A program made the translations under genes and the position numbers. A model generated the notes under the pieces. The model ran no database searches, had not been told where the DNA came from, and saw only the letters and a program-made list of their open reading frames with translations. Below are positions 42,577-51,750 of a DNA stretch of 64,000 nt, in pieces (position 1 is the stretch's first letter; every line of letters begins with the position of its first letter). The stretch spans positions 2,769,001-2,833,000 of the forward strand of contig NZ_BNED01000005.1 in assembly GCF_016755875.1 (NCBI RefSeq), written 5' to 3'. The DNA comes from Streptomyces spororaveus (lineage in GTDB: Bacteria; Actinomycetota; Actinomycetes; Streptomycetales; Streptomycetaceae).

Positions 42577-45500
42577 GTGCAGGGACGATTCAAGAGGGAT
42601 GGCAGCGCTGCGGCGGAGCAGGAGCCGCGCGGCGGGACCGACCGTGGCTCCTCGCCCCAGCACGCCCAGAACCGCGGGCCGGCTGTCGAGGGCGCAGGCC
42701 CCGACACCTCCGCCGCGGTGAAGGCGAAGGGCCGTGGGAAGTCCGTGAAGGCCAGGGTCAAGGCGAAAGCCGGACCCACCCCGCCTGCCGGACTACCGGC
42801 TGAGCAGGACGCGGCGATACCGAAGGCCCCCAACGGGCCCGGTTCTCGCCTCGCCATGCAGAACTGGCGCATCAGCACGCGACTGGTGTCGCTGCTGACC
42901 CTGCCGGTCGTCGCCGCCACCACGCTCGGTGGCTTCCGTATCAACGACTCGCTCAACGACATCGCGCAGCTGGAGCACATGCAGCTCCTGACGACGATGA
43001 CGCGACAGGCCACCAACCTGGCGGCCATGCTCCAGGAGGAGCGTGACCTGTCGGCGGGTCCCCTCTCGCTCTCCAACGGCAAGACCACCAGCAGTGTCGA
43101 CGTCGTGCGCCAGCAGACCGACACCGCGGCCAAGGCCTTCAACGCCGCGACCGACAAGGTCGACAGCACGGGCGAGAAGGACGACACGCTCAGGTCGATC
43201 CGTAACAACGTCCTGCAGATCGGCCGCCAGCTCACCAACATCGAGACGATCCGCACCCGGGCGTACACCGCCGGCGCCCAGCAGACCGTCAGTGAGTACA
43301 ACGCGGTCATCGTCTCGCTGCTCTCGCTCTCCCAGGACATGGCGCAGGCCACCTCCAACCCGGAGATGATCAAGCGTACCCGCGCCCTGGCCGCGTTCTC
43401 CGCCGCCAAGGAGTACGCCTCCATCCAGCGCGCGATCATCGCCGCCTCGCTCCCCGACACCAACGAGCGACAGGGTGTGCTGCGGGAGAACGACCGGCTG
43501 TACGCCCTCTCCGCGCAGAAGGGCGAGCAGCAGGCGAAGACCACCTTCGGGCTCGTCTACCAGGGCCGGACCGAGGAGCTCCTCGCGGGTCTGGGTGACA
43601 GCAACTCCGAGATCTCCACCGCCGACGGCTACTCCCGCCGCGTGCTGGCCAGCCCGGACGCGTTCCTCCGGGAGAAGAACCGCTCCTGGCTCGACTGGTA
43701 CGACGCCGACGGCACCAAGCTCCAGGCCATGAAGGTCATCGAGCTGACCCTGCTCGAAGAGATGGAGCAGAAGGCCCGTGAGCTGAAGAACGAGGCCCAG
43801 CAGGACGCCATCATCAACGGTGCCCTGATCCTCCTCGTCCTCGGTGTCTCCCTCGTCGGCGCCTTCGTCATGGCCCGCTCGATGATCCGCTCGCTGCGCC
43901 GCCTGCAGGACACCGCGACGCGCGTCGCCCAGGACCGCCTGCCCGAGCTCGTCAAGCAGCTGTCCGAGTCCGACCCGCAGGACGTGGACACGTCCGTGGA
44001 GTCGGTCGGTGTGCACACCCGCGACGAGATCGGCCAGGTGGCCGCGGCATTCGACGACGTGCACCGCGAGGCCGTCCGACTCGCCGCCGAGCAGGCCCTC
44101 CTGCGAGGCAACGTCAACGCGATGTTCACCAACCTCTCGCGCCGTTCGCAGGGCCTCATCCAGCGTCAGCTCTCGCTCATCTCCGAGCTGGAGTCGCGCG
44201 AGGCCGACCCGGACCAGCTGTCCTCGCTCTTCAAGCTCGACCACCTCGCGACCCGCATGCGCCGTAACGGCGAAAACCTCCTCGTCCTCGCGGGCGAGGA
44301 GCCGGGCCGCCGGTGGACCCGCCCCGTCCCGCTGGTCGACGTGCTCCGTGCCGCCGCCTCCGAGGTGGAGCAGTACGAGCGTGTCGAGCTGGCCTCGGTG
44401 CCCGGCACCGACGTCGCCGGCCGCGTGGTCAACGACCTCGTGCACGTCCTCGCCGAGCTGCTGGAGAACGCCACCTCGTTCTCCTCCCCGCAGACCAAGG
44501 TCAAGGTCACCGGTCACGCGCTCCCCGACGGCCGCGTGCTCGTCGAGATCCACGACACCGGTATCGGTCTCTCCCCCGAGGACCTCGCCGCGATCAACGA
44601 GCGACTCGCGTCGCCGCCGACCGTGGACGTCTCCGTCTCCCGCCGCATGGGTCTGTTCGTGGTCGGCCGCCTGTCCCTGCGACACGGCATCCGTATCCAG
44701 CTGCGCCCCTCCGACTCGGGTGGTACGACGGCCCTCGTCATGCTGCCGGTCGACGTCGCCCAGGGCGGCAAGAAGCCGGCTCCGATGGCGGGCCAGGGCG
44801 GTCAGGGCGGCCCCGGCGGCGCTCCGGGTGCTCCCGGTGCGCAGGGTGCCATGGGCGGCGCGCCCGCACGTCCCTCCGTGGGCTCGGGCCCGCAGCGCGG
44901 TCAGGTCGCCGGCGGCGGCCAGCGTGCCGCTCTGCCGGGCCGCGACGGCGCCGCCGGTCAGCGTCCGCAGGGCGGCCGCCCGCAGCAGGGCGGTCCCGGT
45001 GCTCCCGGTGGCCGTCCGCAGCAGGGGCCGACCACCGCGGGCCAGGGCCAGAGCGCCTTCGGTTCCGGTGCTCCGCTGCCGACCCGCGGTCCGGTCCCCA
45101 GCCCCGGCTTCGGTGGTGGCGCGCAGGCCCGTCCGGCGTCCGGTCCGACCGGGTACCCGCAGGGCAACGGCTTCGAGCGACCGCAGCAGCCTCAGCAGCA
45201 GCAGCCGCAACAGCAGCAGCCCCAGCAGCCGGCCGCTCCCGCGGCACCGGCTTCGAACGGCTCCCGGCCGCAGCTGCCGCCGCGTGGTGGCGGTCCGCGT
45301 GCGGAGCTGCCCGGCCCGCAGACCACCAGCTGGGGCAGCGACCAGGCGCGCGGTCACGACGAGCTCTCGGGCCCCGGCTCGACGGCCGAGTTCGCCCGCC
45401 CGGACTTCAACGCCCCGATGCCCCAGGCGGACGGCGGCAACAGCACGACCGGCCAGTTCGAGCGTCCGGACGTACGGGGCCCCATGAACCCGTCCACCAC

Positions 45501-46227
45501 CGGACAGTTCGAGCGCCCGGGCTACCAGCCCCAGCGGCCCGGCGGTCCCGGTGTCGGCGGATACGCCCCGCAGCAGCCGCAGGCCCAGGCTCCGCAGGCC
45601 GGCAACGGGTACGCACCCGCACCGGCCGCGCGCCCCGAGACCCCGCGGCTGCCGCAGGCCCACCGGCCGGAGGCACTGCCCCCGGCCCAGAGCTCCGGCG
45701 ACGCCCGCAGCCCGATCTTCGACACCCTGGAGTCGAACTGGTTCCGCGAGGAGGGGCAGCAGCCCCCCGCGCAGGGACCGGGGACGGCGATCCCCCAGCA
45801 GGGCCAGCAGCCGCAGCAGTCCGCTCCGGCGGCTCCGGCGCCGCAGCAGCAGTCGCTGCCGCAGCGCGGTCAGGAGCAGGCGGCCGACTCGGCCGCCACG
45901 GCGACCGGCGCCATGCCGACCGTCAGCTGGAAGTCCTCGCCGAACGACGAGCTGATGCGGCAGGCCGAGCGGGTACGTCAGCCCGCCGCGGGCGGCATCA
46001 CGACCTCGGGGCTGCCCCGCCGGGTCCCGCGGGCGAACCTCGTGGCCGGCACCGCGCAGCAGCAGGCCGAGGCGCAGACGGGTCCGCAGGTCTCACGTGC
46101 CCCGGACGACGTCCGCGGCCGTCTGACCAACCTCCGACGCGGTATCCAGCAGGGCCGTCAGGCCGGCAACAACGGACCGGCGACCGGCAGTTACCACATC
46201 GACCCCACTTACCAGCAGGAGCGTTAG
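42577..46227 (+). CDS. cvnA1: CvnA of conservon 1: histidine-kinase-like nitrate/nitrite-sensing-type receptor
   Basis: A 1216-residue membrane protein from the GTG at 42577 (VQGRFKRDGSA) with AGAGG upstream. Basic, disordered residues 1-90; TM1 (about 95-115); an extracellular NIT-type helical domain with LQEERDLSAGPL; TM2 near 411-433; HAMP; a LFKLDHLATRMRRNGENLLVLAG helix; then a HATPase with LAELLENATSFSSP, EIHDTGIGLSPED and RRMGLFVVGRLS. The last ~480 residues are Gly/Gln/Pro-rich. Conservons couple such receptors to a GTPase, as in S. coelicolor cvn1. The long tail ends with a conserved SGLPRRVPRANLV and DVRGRLTNLRRGIQQG. Confidence 0.93.
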   Translation: MQGRFKRDGSAAAEQEPRGGTDRGSSPQHAQNRGPAVEGAGPDTSAAVKAKGRGKSVKARVKAKAGPTPPAGLPAEQDAAIPKAPNGPGSRLAMQNWRISTRLVSLLTLPVVAATTLGGFRINDSLNDIAQLEHMQLLTTMTRQATNLAAMLQEERDLSAGPLSLSNGKTTSSVDVVRQQTDTAAKAFNAATDKVDSTGEKDDTLRSIRNNVLQIGRQLTNIETIRTRAYTAGAQQTVSEYNAVIVSLLSLSQDMAQATSNPEMIKRTRALAAFSAAKEYASIQRAIIAASLPDTNERQGVLRENDRLYALSAQKGEQQAKTTFGLVYQGRTEELLAGLGDSNSEISTADGYSRRVLASPDAFLREKNRSWLDWYDADGTKLQAMKVIELTLLEEMEQKARELKNEAQQDAIINGALILLVLGVSLVGAFVMARSMIRSLRRLQDTATRVAQDRLPELVKQLSESDPQDVDTSVESVGVHTRDEIGQVAAAFDDVHREAVRLAAEQALLRGNVNAMFTNLSRRSQGLIQRQLSLISELESREADPDQLSSLFKLDHLATRMRRNGENLLVLAGEEPGRRWTRPVPLVDVLRAAASEVEQYERVELASVPGTDVAGRVVNDLVHVLAELLENATSFSSPQTKVKVTGHALPDGRVLVEIHDTGIGLSPEDLAAINERLASPPTVDVSVSRRMGLFVVGRLSLRHGIRIQLRPSDSGGTTALVMLPVDVAQGGKKPAPMAGQGGQGGPGGAPGAPGAQGAMGGAPARPSVGSGPQRGQVAGGGQRAALPGRDGAAGQRPQGGRPQQGGPGAPGGRPQQGPTTAGQGQSAFGSGAPLPTRGPVPSPGFGGGAQARPASGPTGYPQGNGFERPQQPQQQQPQQQQPQQPAAPAAPASNGSRPQLPPRGGGPRAELPGPQTTSWGSDQARGHDELSGPGSTAEFARPDFNAPMPQADGGNSTTGQFERPDVRGPMNPSTTGQFERPGYQPQRPGGPGVGGYAPQQPQAQAPQAGNGYAPAPAARPETPRLPQAHRPEALPPAQSSGDARSPIFDTLESNWFREEGQQPPAQGPGTAIPQQGQQPQQSAPAAPAPQQQSLPQRGQEQAADSAATATGAMPTVSWKSSPNDELMRQAERVRQPAAGGITTSGLPRRVPRANLVAGTAQQQAEAQTGPQVSRAPDDVRGRLTNLRRGIQQGRQAGNNGPATGSYHIDPTYQQER

Positions 46228-46650
46228 TTGAGTTCGATGAGCCAGGCGGCACAGAACCTGAACTGGTTGATCACCAACTTCGTGGACAACACCCCTGGGG
46301 TGTCCCACACGGTGGTGGTCTCCGCCGACGGACTCCTTCTGGCGATGTCCGAAGGATTCCCCCGCGACCGCGCCGATCAGCTGGCGGCCGTGGCCTCCGG
46401 ACTGACCTCGCTGACCGCCGGTGCCTCCCGCATCTTCGAGGGCGGCGCCGTCAACCAGACCGTCGTCGAGATGGACCGGGGATTCCTCTTCCTCATGTCG
46501 GTCTCGGACGGATCCTCGCTGGCCGTACTGGCGCACCCCGAGTGCGACATCGGCCTCGTGGGCTACGAGATGGCTCTTCTGGTGGATCGCGCGGGCAGTG
46601 TCCTCACCCCGGACCTGCGTGCCGAACTGCAGGGAAGTCTGCTCAGCTGA
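46228..46650 (+). CDS. cvnB1: CvnB of conservon 1: roadblock/LC7-domain protein
   Basis: A 140-residue roadblock protein from the TTG at 46228. AGGAG ends six bases before it and the cvnA1 stop is adjacent, so an inner ATG at 46237 is less likely. NLNWLITNFVDNTPGVSHTVVVSADGLLLAMSEG is the typical fold start; the C-terminal AHPECDIGLVGYEMALLVDRAG completes it. Roadblock proteins act as GAPs or scaffolds for small GTPases, here CvnD1. It is 137/140 identical to CvnB2. Confidence 0.95.
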   Translation: MSSMSQAAQNLNWLITNFVDNTPGVSHTVVVSADGLLLAMSEGFPRDRADQLAAVASGLTSLTAGASRIFEGGAVNQTVVEMDRGFLFLMSVSDGSSLAVLAHPECDIGLVGYEMALLVDRAGSVLTPDLRAELQGSLLS

Positions 46651-46659
46651 CTTCCCACT

Positions 46660-46690
46660 CTCCCGGCCGGACGGTACTACCGGCCGGGAG
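46660..46690 (+). other. Intra-operon hairpin between cvnB1 and cvnC1
   Basis: CTCCCGGCCGG and its exact complement form an 11-bp stem with a 9-base loop, ten bases after the cvnB1 stop. It can be a partial terminator or mRNA processing/stability element. Confidence 0.7.
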
Positions 46691-46802
46691 ATCGGGGCAC
46701 CGCCCCGGAATCCAGTACCCCCGCCAGGCCGTCATCCCGTTCCCCCCACCGGCCGCCCCGTAAGACGGCACGCTGACCACTGCTGTCCAGCCCGGAGGAT
46801 CA

Positions 46803-47195
46803 ATGACCCCGCCCCCCGCCTACTCCGATTCGTACGGAGACTCGTACTCGGAAGGCGACCAGCCGCTGGTGCGGCCGTACGCGATGACCGGCGGCCGGAC
46901 CCGGCCCCGCTACCAGCTCGCCATCGAGGCGCTGGTCAGCACCACCGCCGATCCGATGCACCTGTCCGGCCTGCTCCCGGAGCACCAGCGCATCTGCACG
47001 CTGTGCCGCGAGGTCAAGTCGGTCGCCGAGGTCTCCGCACTGCTGTCGATGCCGCTCGGTGTCGCCCGGATCCTCGTCGCCGACCTGGCGGAGGCCGGAA
47101 TGGTGGCCATCCACCAGCCGGGCAATGGAGAGGCCGGCGGCACGCCGGATGTAACGCTGCTCGAAAGGGTGCTCAGTGGCCTTCGGAACATCTAG
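46803..47195 (+). CDS. cvnC1: CvnC of conservon 1: DUF742 protein
   Basis: A 130-residue DUF742 protein. ATG 46803 follows GGAGG closely. The family core is LVRPYAMTGGRTRPRYQLAIEALV, HQRICTLCREVKSVAEVSALLSMPLGVARILVADLAEAGMVAIHQPG and LLERVLSGLR, a winged-helix-like fold. It has a short N-terminal extension (DSYGDSYSEGD) compared with the Gln/Pro-rich one of CvnC2. The 3' end overlaps cvnD1 by 20 bases. Confidence 0.94.
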   Translation: MTPPPAYSDSYGDSYSEGDQPLVRPYAMTGGRTRPRYQLAIEALVSTTADPMHLSGLLPEHQRICTLCREVKSVAEVSALLSMPLGVARILVADLAEAGMVAIHQPGNGEAGGTPDVTLLERVLSGLRNI

Positions 47196-47757
47196 CGGAG
47201 CGGCTCCCCGCTCCACCACCTCCGCGAAGATCGTGGTGGCGGGCGGCTTCGGCGTGGGCAAGACCACGTTCGTCGGGGCCGTGTCGGAGATCAATCCGCT
47301 GCGCACCGAAGCCGTGATGACCAGCGCCTCGGCCGGGATCGACGACCTCACCCACACCGGTGACAAGACGACCACCACCGTCGCCATGGACTTCGGCCGC
47401 ATCACGCTGGACCAGGACCTGATCCTGTACCTCTTCGGTACCCCGGGCCAGGACCGCTTCTGGTTCATGTGGGACGACCTCGTGCGCGGCGCCATCGGCG
47501 CGATCGTGCTCGTGGACACCCGCCGTCTCGCCGACTGCTTCCCCGCGGTCGACTACTTCGAGAACAGCGGCCTGCCGTTCGTCGTGGCGCTCAACGGCTT
47601 CGAGGGCCACCAGCCCTACACGCCGGAGGAAGTCCGCGAGGCCCTGCAGATCGGCCCGGGGGCTCCGATCATCACCACCGACGCCCGCCACCGCGCGGAC
47701 GCGAAGAGCGCGCTCATCACGCTCGTCGAGCACGCCCTCATGGCGCGGCTCAAATAA
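47176..47757 (+). CDS. cvnD1: CvnD of conservon 1: Ras-like GTPase
   Basis: A 193-residue small GTPase. The P-loop is VVAGGFGVGKTTFVG, G3 is LFGTPGQDRFWFMW, and the NKxD site is modified to ALNGFEG, as in the conservon GTPase class. The GTG at 47176 lies inside cvnC1, so translation is coupled. It is thought to relay or gate signals from CvnA at the membrane. A terminator follows at 47782. Confidence 0.95.
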   Translation: MAFGTSSGAAPRSTTSAKIVVAGGFGVGKTTFVGAVSEINPLRTEAVMTSASAGIDDLTHTGDKTTTTVAMDFGRITLDQDLILYLFGTPGQDRFWFMWDDLVRGAIGAIVLVDTRRLADCFPAVDYFENSGLPFVVALNGFEGHQPYTPEEVREALQIGPGAPIITTDARHRADAKSALITLVEHALMARLK

Positions 47758-47781
47758 CACGGTTTCAGTTGTCGTGCGGGA

Positions 47782-47815
47782 GGGGCGGGCTGTGTCTTAC
47801 GACACGGCCCGCCCC
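47782..47815 (+). terminator. Terminator of conservon 1
   Basis: GGGGCGGGCTGTGTC pairs with GACACGGCCCGCCCC around a 4-base loop with one G-U pair (15-bp stem). Confidence 0.85.
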
Positions 47816-48050
47816 TGTCGTTCATAACGTTTCGACAGTGAATTGCGGCCACTTGGCCACGGGGTGCGGTCGTCTGGTACCACTGCGCGCACAACTGCCC
47901 CCATTTTTGCCGCAGGACGCTCTTAATGTCCGATTTATGCAGGGCATAAGCTTCTGGGTGCGGCCGGATTCAACTGTTTGGAACACGGCCGTTAACCGTG
48001 CTGGAATTCAACGAACTAGCTAGTAGCACCGCCGAGAGGTTGTTGGTCGA

Positions 48051-51000
48051 GTGAGGCGAAGCATCACAAGCCCCGCGGATGAACCCGCGCGCGGCAACTT
48101 CACCCCGCCGCCGCGAGCGGCCGCGTCGCCCGTCGACGTGCCCGTGGAACCGCCCGCGAGCCGCGGGAGCAGCAGCAGGTTCTCGCCCCGCAACTGGCGT
48201 GTGCCGACCCGTCTGAACGCCATCCTGCTCGTGCCGGCCCTGGTGGGTCTGGTCATGGGCGGCTTCCAGGTGAAGGGCTCCATCGACACCTGGAACGAGG
48301 CCCAGGACGCCGAGAAGATAGCCACGGTCGTCCAGGCGGCCTCGGGCTACAGCCAGGCACTGCTCAACGAGCGCGACCTGACCGCCGAGCCCCTCCTGAA
48401 CGGCCAGACGAAGGACCCGAAGGTCGCCAAGGCCTACGCGGACACCACCGCGGCCAAGGAGAAGTTCGACAAGGCCGTCCAGGACATGCCGAAGAACCTC
48501 GGCCTGGAGCGGCGACTGGACCTCTTCCGTGCGGAGGAGCCCAAGCTGGACGCCGTACGCGACAAGGCGTACCAGGCGGCCATCGAGAGCCCCAAGAAGG
48601 ATCTGCCCAGGACGGCCGGGCCCATCCCGACCGAAGAGGGCTATGTGCTGGTCCAGCACTACCTCATGCAGTTCGCCAACGAGCTCGGTCTCGGCACCGG
48701 CAACGTGACCTCGTACGGCCGCATGGTCTACGCGATCCAGCTGGCCAAGGCGGCGAACTCGCTGCAGCGCGCCGTCGGTACGCACCTGCTGGTGCGCCCC
48801 AGCACGGACGAGAACACCCGCAAGTCCCAGCTCGTCGCCTTCTCCTCCTACGCCTACCTCGAAGACATCGCCATCGGCGAGTACGTCGCCGCGGGTACCG
48901 AGGACGACGTGAACCGCCTCAAGGCGGTCATGGCCCAGAAGTCCGAAGAGGGCAAGGCCAAGATCGCCGACGCGAAGCACCAGGCCGAGCAGGCCGGTGT
49001 CCGGTTCATACCCCCGCCGACGATCAACGACTCCGCGCTCCTCGGCATGACCGACGCGATCGCCAACAGCGAGAGCAAGAAGAAGCTCTCCGAGACCGGG
49101 GCGACCCCCGCGTTCTGGCAGGCCGCCGCCACCGCGAAGTTCGACGGTTACGACACGGTCGAGAAGGAACTCCTCGACAAGGCCGTCAAGGACGCCGTCG
49201 CGGTCTCCGACGAGGCCCGCACCGACGCCATCGTCAACGGCGCCATCGTGGTCGTGGCCCTGCTCGCCGCCTTCATCCTGGCGGGCATGATGGCCCGCCA
49301 GATGGGCCGCGCGATGGCCCGCCTGCGCTCCGCAGCCTTCGACATCGCCGAGCAGCGCCTGCCGATGCTCGTCGACCAGCTCTCACGCACCGATCCCGGC
49401 AAGGTGGACACCCGTGTCCACCCGATCCCCATCGACTCCCAGGACGAGATCGGCGAGGTCGCCCGCGCCTTCGACCAGGTCCACCGGGAAGCCGTACGGC
49501 TCGCGGCGGAGCAGGCGCTCCTGCGAGGGAACGTCAACGCGATCTTCACCAACCTCTCCATGCGCAACCAGTCGCTGATCGAGGGCCAGCTGACCCTCAT
49601 CACCGACCTGGAGAACAACGAGGCCGACCCGGACCAGCTGGAGAACCTCTTCCGCCTGGACCACCTGGCCACCCGTATGCGCCGCAACGGCGAGAACCTC
49701 CTCATCCTCGCGGGCGAGGAGCCGGGCCGCCGCTGGGACCAGCCGGTGCCCCTGGTCGACGTACTGCGCGCCGCCTCCTCCGAGGTGGAGCAGTACGAGC
49801 GCATCGAGCTCTCCGGTGTCTCCGAGGCCGAGATCCACGGCCAGGCCGTGACCGACCTCGTGCACCTGCTCGCCGAGCTCCTGGAGAACGCCACCACGTT
49901 CTCCTCCCCGCAGACCAAGGTCCGCGTCAACGCCACGCGTCTGCCCGACGGCCGCGTGATGGTCGAGATCCACGACAAGGGCATCGGCCTCACCGCCGAG
50001 GACTTCGCGGACATCAACCACAAGCTGGCGAACCCGCCGACCGTGGACGCCGCGATCTCGCAGCGCATGGGTCTGTTCGTGGTCGGCCGGCTGGCGGACC
50101 GCCACAGCATCCGCGTCCAGCTGCGCCCCTCGGGCGAGGCCGCGGGCACCACCTCGCTGATCATGCTCCCCGACGCCATCACCCACGGTGGCGGTGGCGA
50201 GGGCATCCCGGACGACGACTTCACGGTCTCGCAGATCATTCCGGAGCAGCAGGCCCAGGTGGCTCCCCCGCTGCGCACCGCCGCCGAGCTCGGCTTCGAC
50301 GACTCGCGGTACGAGCAGCAGGGCGCGGACGGCCTCCCGGCCGACCCGGTGGGCCGGTCCCTGGGACAGCAGGAGCGCCGGGCCGCGCTGGCGGCCCAGG
50401 TGGGTTACCCGCAGGAACAGCAGCAGTACCCCGGCCAGGAGTATCCGGAACCCCAGCCGGAGCACGGGTACCAGGAGTACCAGGGGTACGAGCAGCAGTC
50501 CGAGCAGGCCTACGACACTTCCTACGAGGCCCAGCAGGCACAGCAGGGCTACGAGGCGTACCCGCAGCAGGACTACGGCTATACGGAAGACGGCTACGCG
50601 GACAGCCAGTCGGCCCCTCAGGGCTACGACAATGGTTTCGATGCCGGGTCGGGGCAGGCCGAATGGCCTGAACAGAACACGTATCCGGCTGCCTACCAGC
50701 AGGATTACGGGACCGAATCGGAATCCCGGGCCGTCCCCGAACCGGCTCCGGAGCGCGTAGGCTTCGACCGTCCGGGTGCCGCTGCCGACGCCGGTCACGC
50801 GATGACCGGAGCGGGCCTGCCGCGACGCGGCAGCCAGCAGCAGTGGCCGCCCGGGAAGCAGGAAGCGGAGTCCACCGGATCCCTCTTCGAACAGCGGTCG
50901 CCGCGTCAGCAGCAGGCCGCCGAACCGGAGCGGGCGCCGGAGGAGAATGAAGGCACCGCCGCCTGGCGTTCGCGCAACGACGAACGCTGGCAGCAGGCCG

Positions 51001-51233
51001 GAAAGCTCCGTGAGCCGAAGGCGGGCGGGGTCACCCCGTCCGGTCTCCCTCGGCGCGTGCCCAAGGCCAACCTGGTCGAGGGCGCAGCGGAGACGACCCC
51101 GCAGGGCGGCCCCCAGGTCTCCCGCGCTCCGGAGGACGTCCGCGGCAGGTTGAGCAACCTGCGGCGCGGTGTCCAGCAGGGACGCAGCGCGGGTTCTGAG
51201 CAGTCAAGTAACAGCTATGACCAGGAGCGTTAG
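48051..51233 (+). CDS. cvnA2: CvnA of conservon 2: histidine-kinase-like receptor
   Basis: A 1060-residue receptor from the GTG at 48051 (RRSITSPADEPARGN). TM1 is at about residues 55-74 (NAILLVPALVGLVMGG). The NIT-type sensor has LLNERDLTAEPLL. TM2 lies near 393-418, followed by HAMP, LFRLDHLATRMRRNGENLLILAG and a HATPase (LAELLENATTFSSP, EIHDKGIGLTAED, QRMGLFVVGRLA). The ~350-residue tail is Tyr/Gln/Glu-rich, with motifs like YQEYQGYEQQ, and ends in the same SGLPRRVPKANLV and RGRLSNLRRGVQQG. The sensor and tail differ markedly from CvnA1. Confidence 0.93.
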   Translation: MRRSITSPADEPARGNFTPPPRAAASPVDVPVEPPASRGSSSRFSPRNWRVPTRLNAILLVPALVGLVMGGFQVKGSIDTWNEAQDAEKIATVVQAASGYSQALLNERDLTAEPLLNGQTKDPKVAKAYADTTAAKEKFDKAVQDMPKNLGLERRLDLFRAEEPKLDAVRDKAYQAAIESPKKDLPRTAGPIPTEEGYVLVQHYLMQFANELGLGTGNVTSYGRMVYAIQLAKAANSLQRAVGTHLLVRPSTDENTRKSQLVAFSSYAYLEDIAIGEYVAAGTEDDVNRLKAVMAQKSEEGKAKIADAKHQAEQAGVRFIPPPTINDSALLGMTDAIANSESKKKLSETGATPAFWQAAATAKFDGYDTVEKELLDKAVKDAVAVSDEARTDAIVNGAIVVVALLAAFILAGMMARQMGRAMARLRSAAFDIAEQRLPMLVDQLSRTDPGKVDTRVHPIPIDSQDEIGEVARAFDQVHREAVRLAAEQALLRGNVNAIFTNLSMRNQSLIEGQLTLITDLENNEADPDQLENLFRLDHLATRMRRNGENLLILAGEEPGRRWDQPVPLVDVLRAASSEVEQYERIELSGVSEAEIHGQAVTDLVHLLAELLENATTFSSPQTKVRVNATRLPDGRVMVEIHDKGIGLTAEDFADINHKLANPPTVDAAISQRMGLFVVGRLADRHSIRVQLRPSGEAAGTTSLIMLPDAITHGGGGEGIPDDDFTVSQIIPEQQAQVAPPLRTAAELGFDDSRYEQQGADGLPADPVGRSLGQQERRAALAAQVGYPQEQQQYPGQEYPEPQPEHGYQEYQGYEQQSEQAYDTSYEAQQAQQGYEAYPQQDYGYTEDGYADSQSAPQGYDNGFDAGSGQAEWPEQNTYPAAYQQDYGTESESRAVPEPAPERVGFDRPGAAADAGHAMTGAGLPRRGSQQQWPPGKQEAESTGSLFEQRSPRQQQAAEPERAPEENEGTAAWRSRNDERWQQAGKLREPKAGGVTPSGLPRRVPKANLVEGAAETTPQGGPQVSRAPEDVRGRLSNLRRGVQQGRSAGSEQSSNSYDQER

Positions 51234-51234
51234 T

Positions 51235-51657
51235 GTGAGCCCGATGAGCCAGGCGGCACAGAACCTGAACTGGTTGATCACCAACTTCGTGGACAACACC
51301 CCTGGGGTGTCCCACACGGTGGTGGTCTCCGCCGACGGCCTTCTTCTGGCGATGTCCGACGGATTTCCGCGCGACCGCGCCGATCAGCTGGCGGCCGTGG
51401 CCTCCGGACTGACCTCGCTGACCGCCGGTGCCTCTCGCATCTTCGAGGGTGGCGCCGTCAACCAGACCGTGGTCGAGATGGACCGGGGATTCCTTTTCCT
51501 CATGTCCGTCTCGGACGGATCGTCCCTCGCGGTGCTGGCGCACCCGGAGTGCGACATCGGCCTCGTGGGCTACGAGATGGCCCTTCTGGTGGATCGCGCG
51601 GGCAGTGTCCTCACTCCGGATCTGCGTGCCGAGCTGCAGGGAAGTCTGCTCAACTAG
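51235..51657 (+). CDS. cvnB2: CvnB of conservon 2: roadblock/LC7-domain protein
   Basis: A 140-residue roadblock protein from the GTG at 51235, with AGGAG seven bases upstream and the cvnA2 stop almost adjacent. It differs from CvnB1 at only three residues: Pro3 for Ser, Asp for Glu in MSDGFP and a final Asn for Ser. Much of the DNA is also identical. Likely partner of CvnD2 and, given the identity, perhaps of CvnD1 too. Confidence 0.95.
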   Translation: MSPMSQAAQNLNWLITNFVDNTPGVSHTVVVSADGLLLAMSDGFPRDRADQLAAVASGLTSLTAGASRIFEGGAVNQTVVEMDRGFLFLMSVSDGSSLAVLAHPECDIGLVGYEMALLVDRAGSVLTPDLRAELQGSLLN

Positions 51658-51675
51658 CAGACAGGCAGTGCGTTT

Positions 51676-51707
51676 CGCGCCATCGCACCATAGGGTGCGG
51701 TGGCGCG
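51676..51707 (+). other. Intra-operon hairpin between cvnB2 and cvnC2
   Basis: CGCGCCATCGCACC pairs with GGTGCGGTGGCGCG around a 4-base loop with one G-U pair (14-bp stem), 18 bases after the cvnB2 stop. Sequence is unrelated to the cvnB1-cvnC1 hairpin. Confidence 0.7.
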
Positions 51708-51750
51708 GTTCCACAGGGAGTACTGCGTACTTGGAGTCGGAGGAGGAGAC

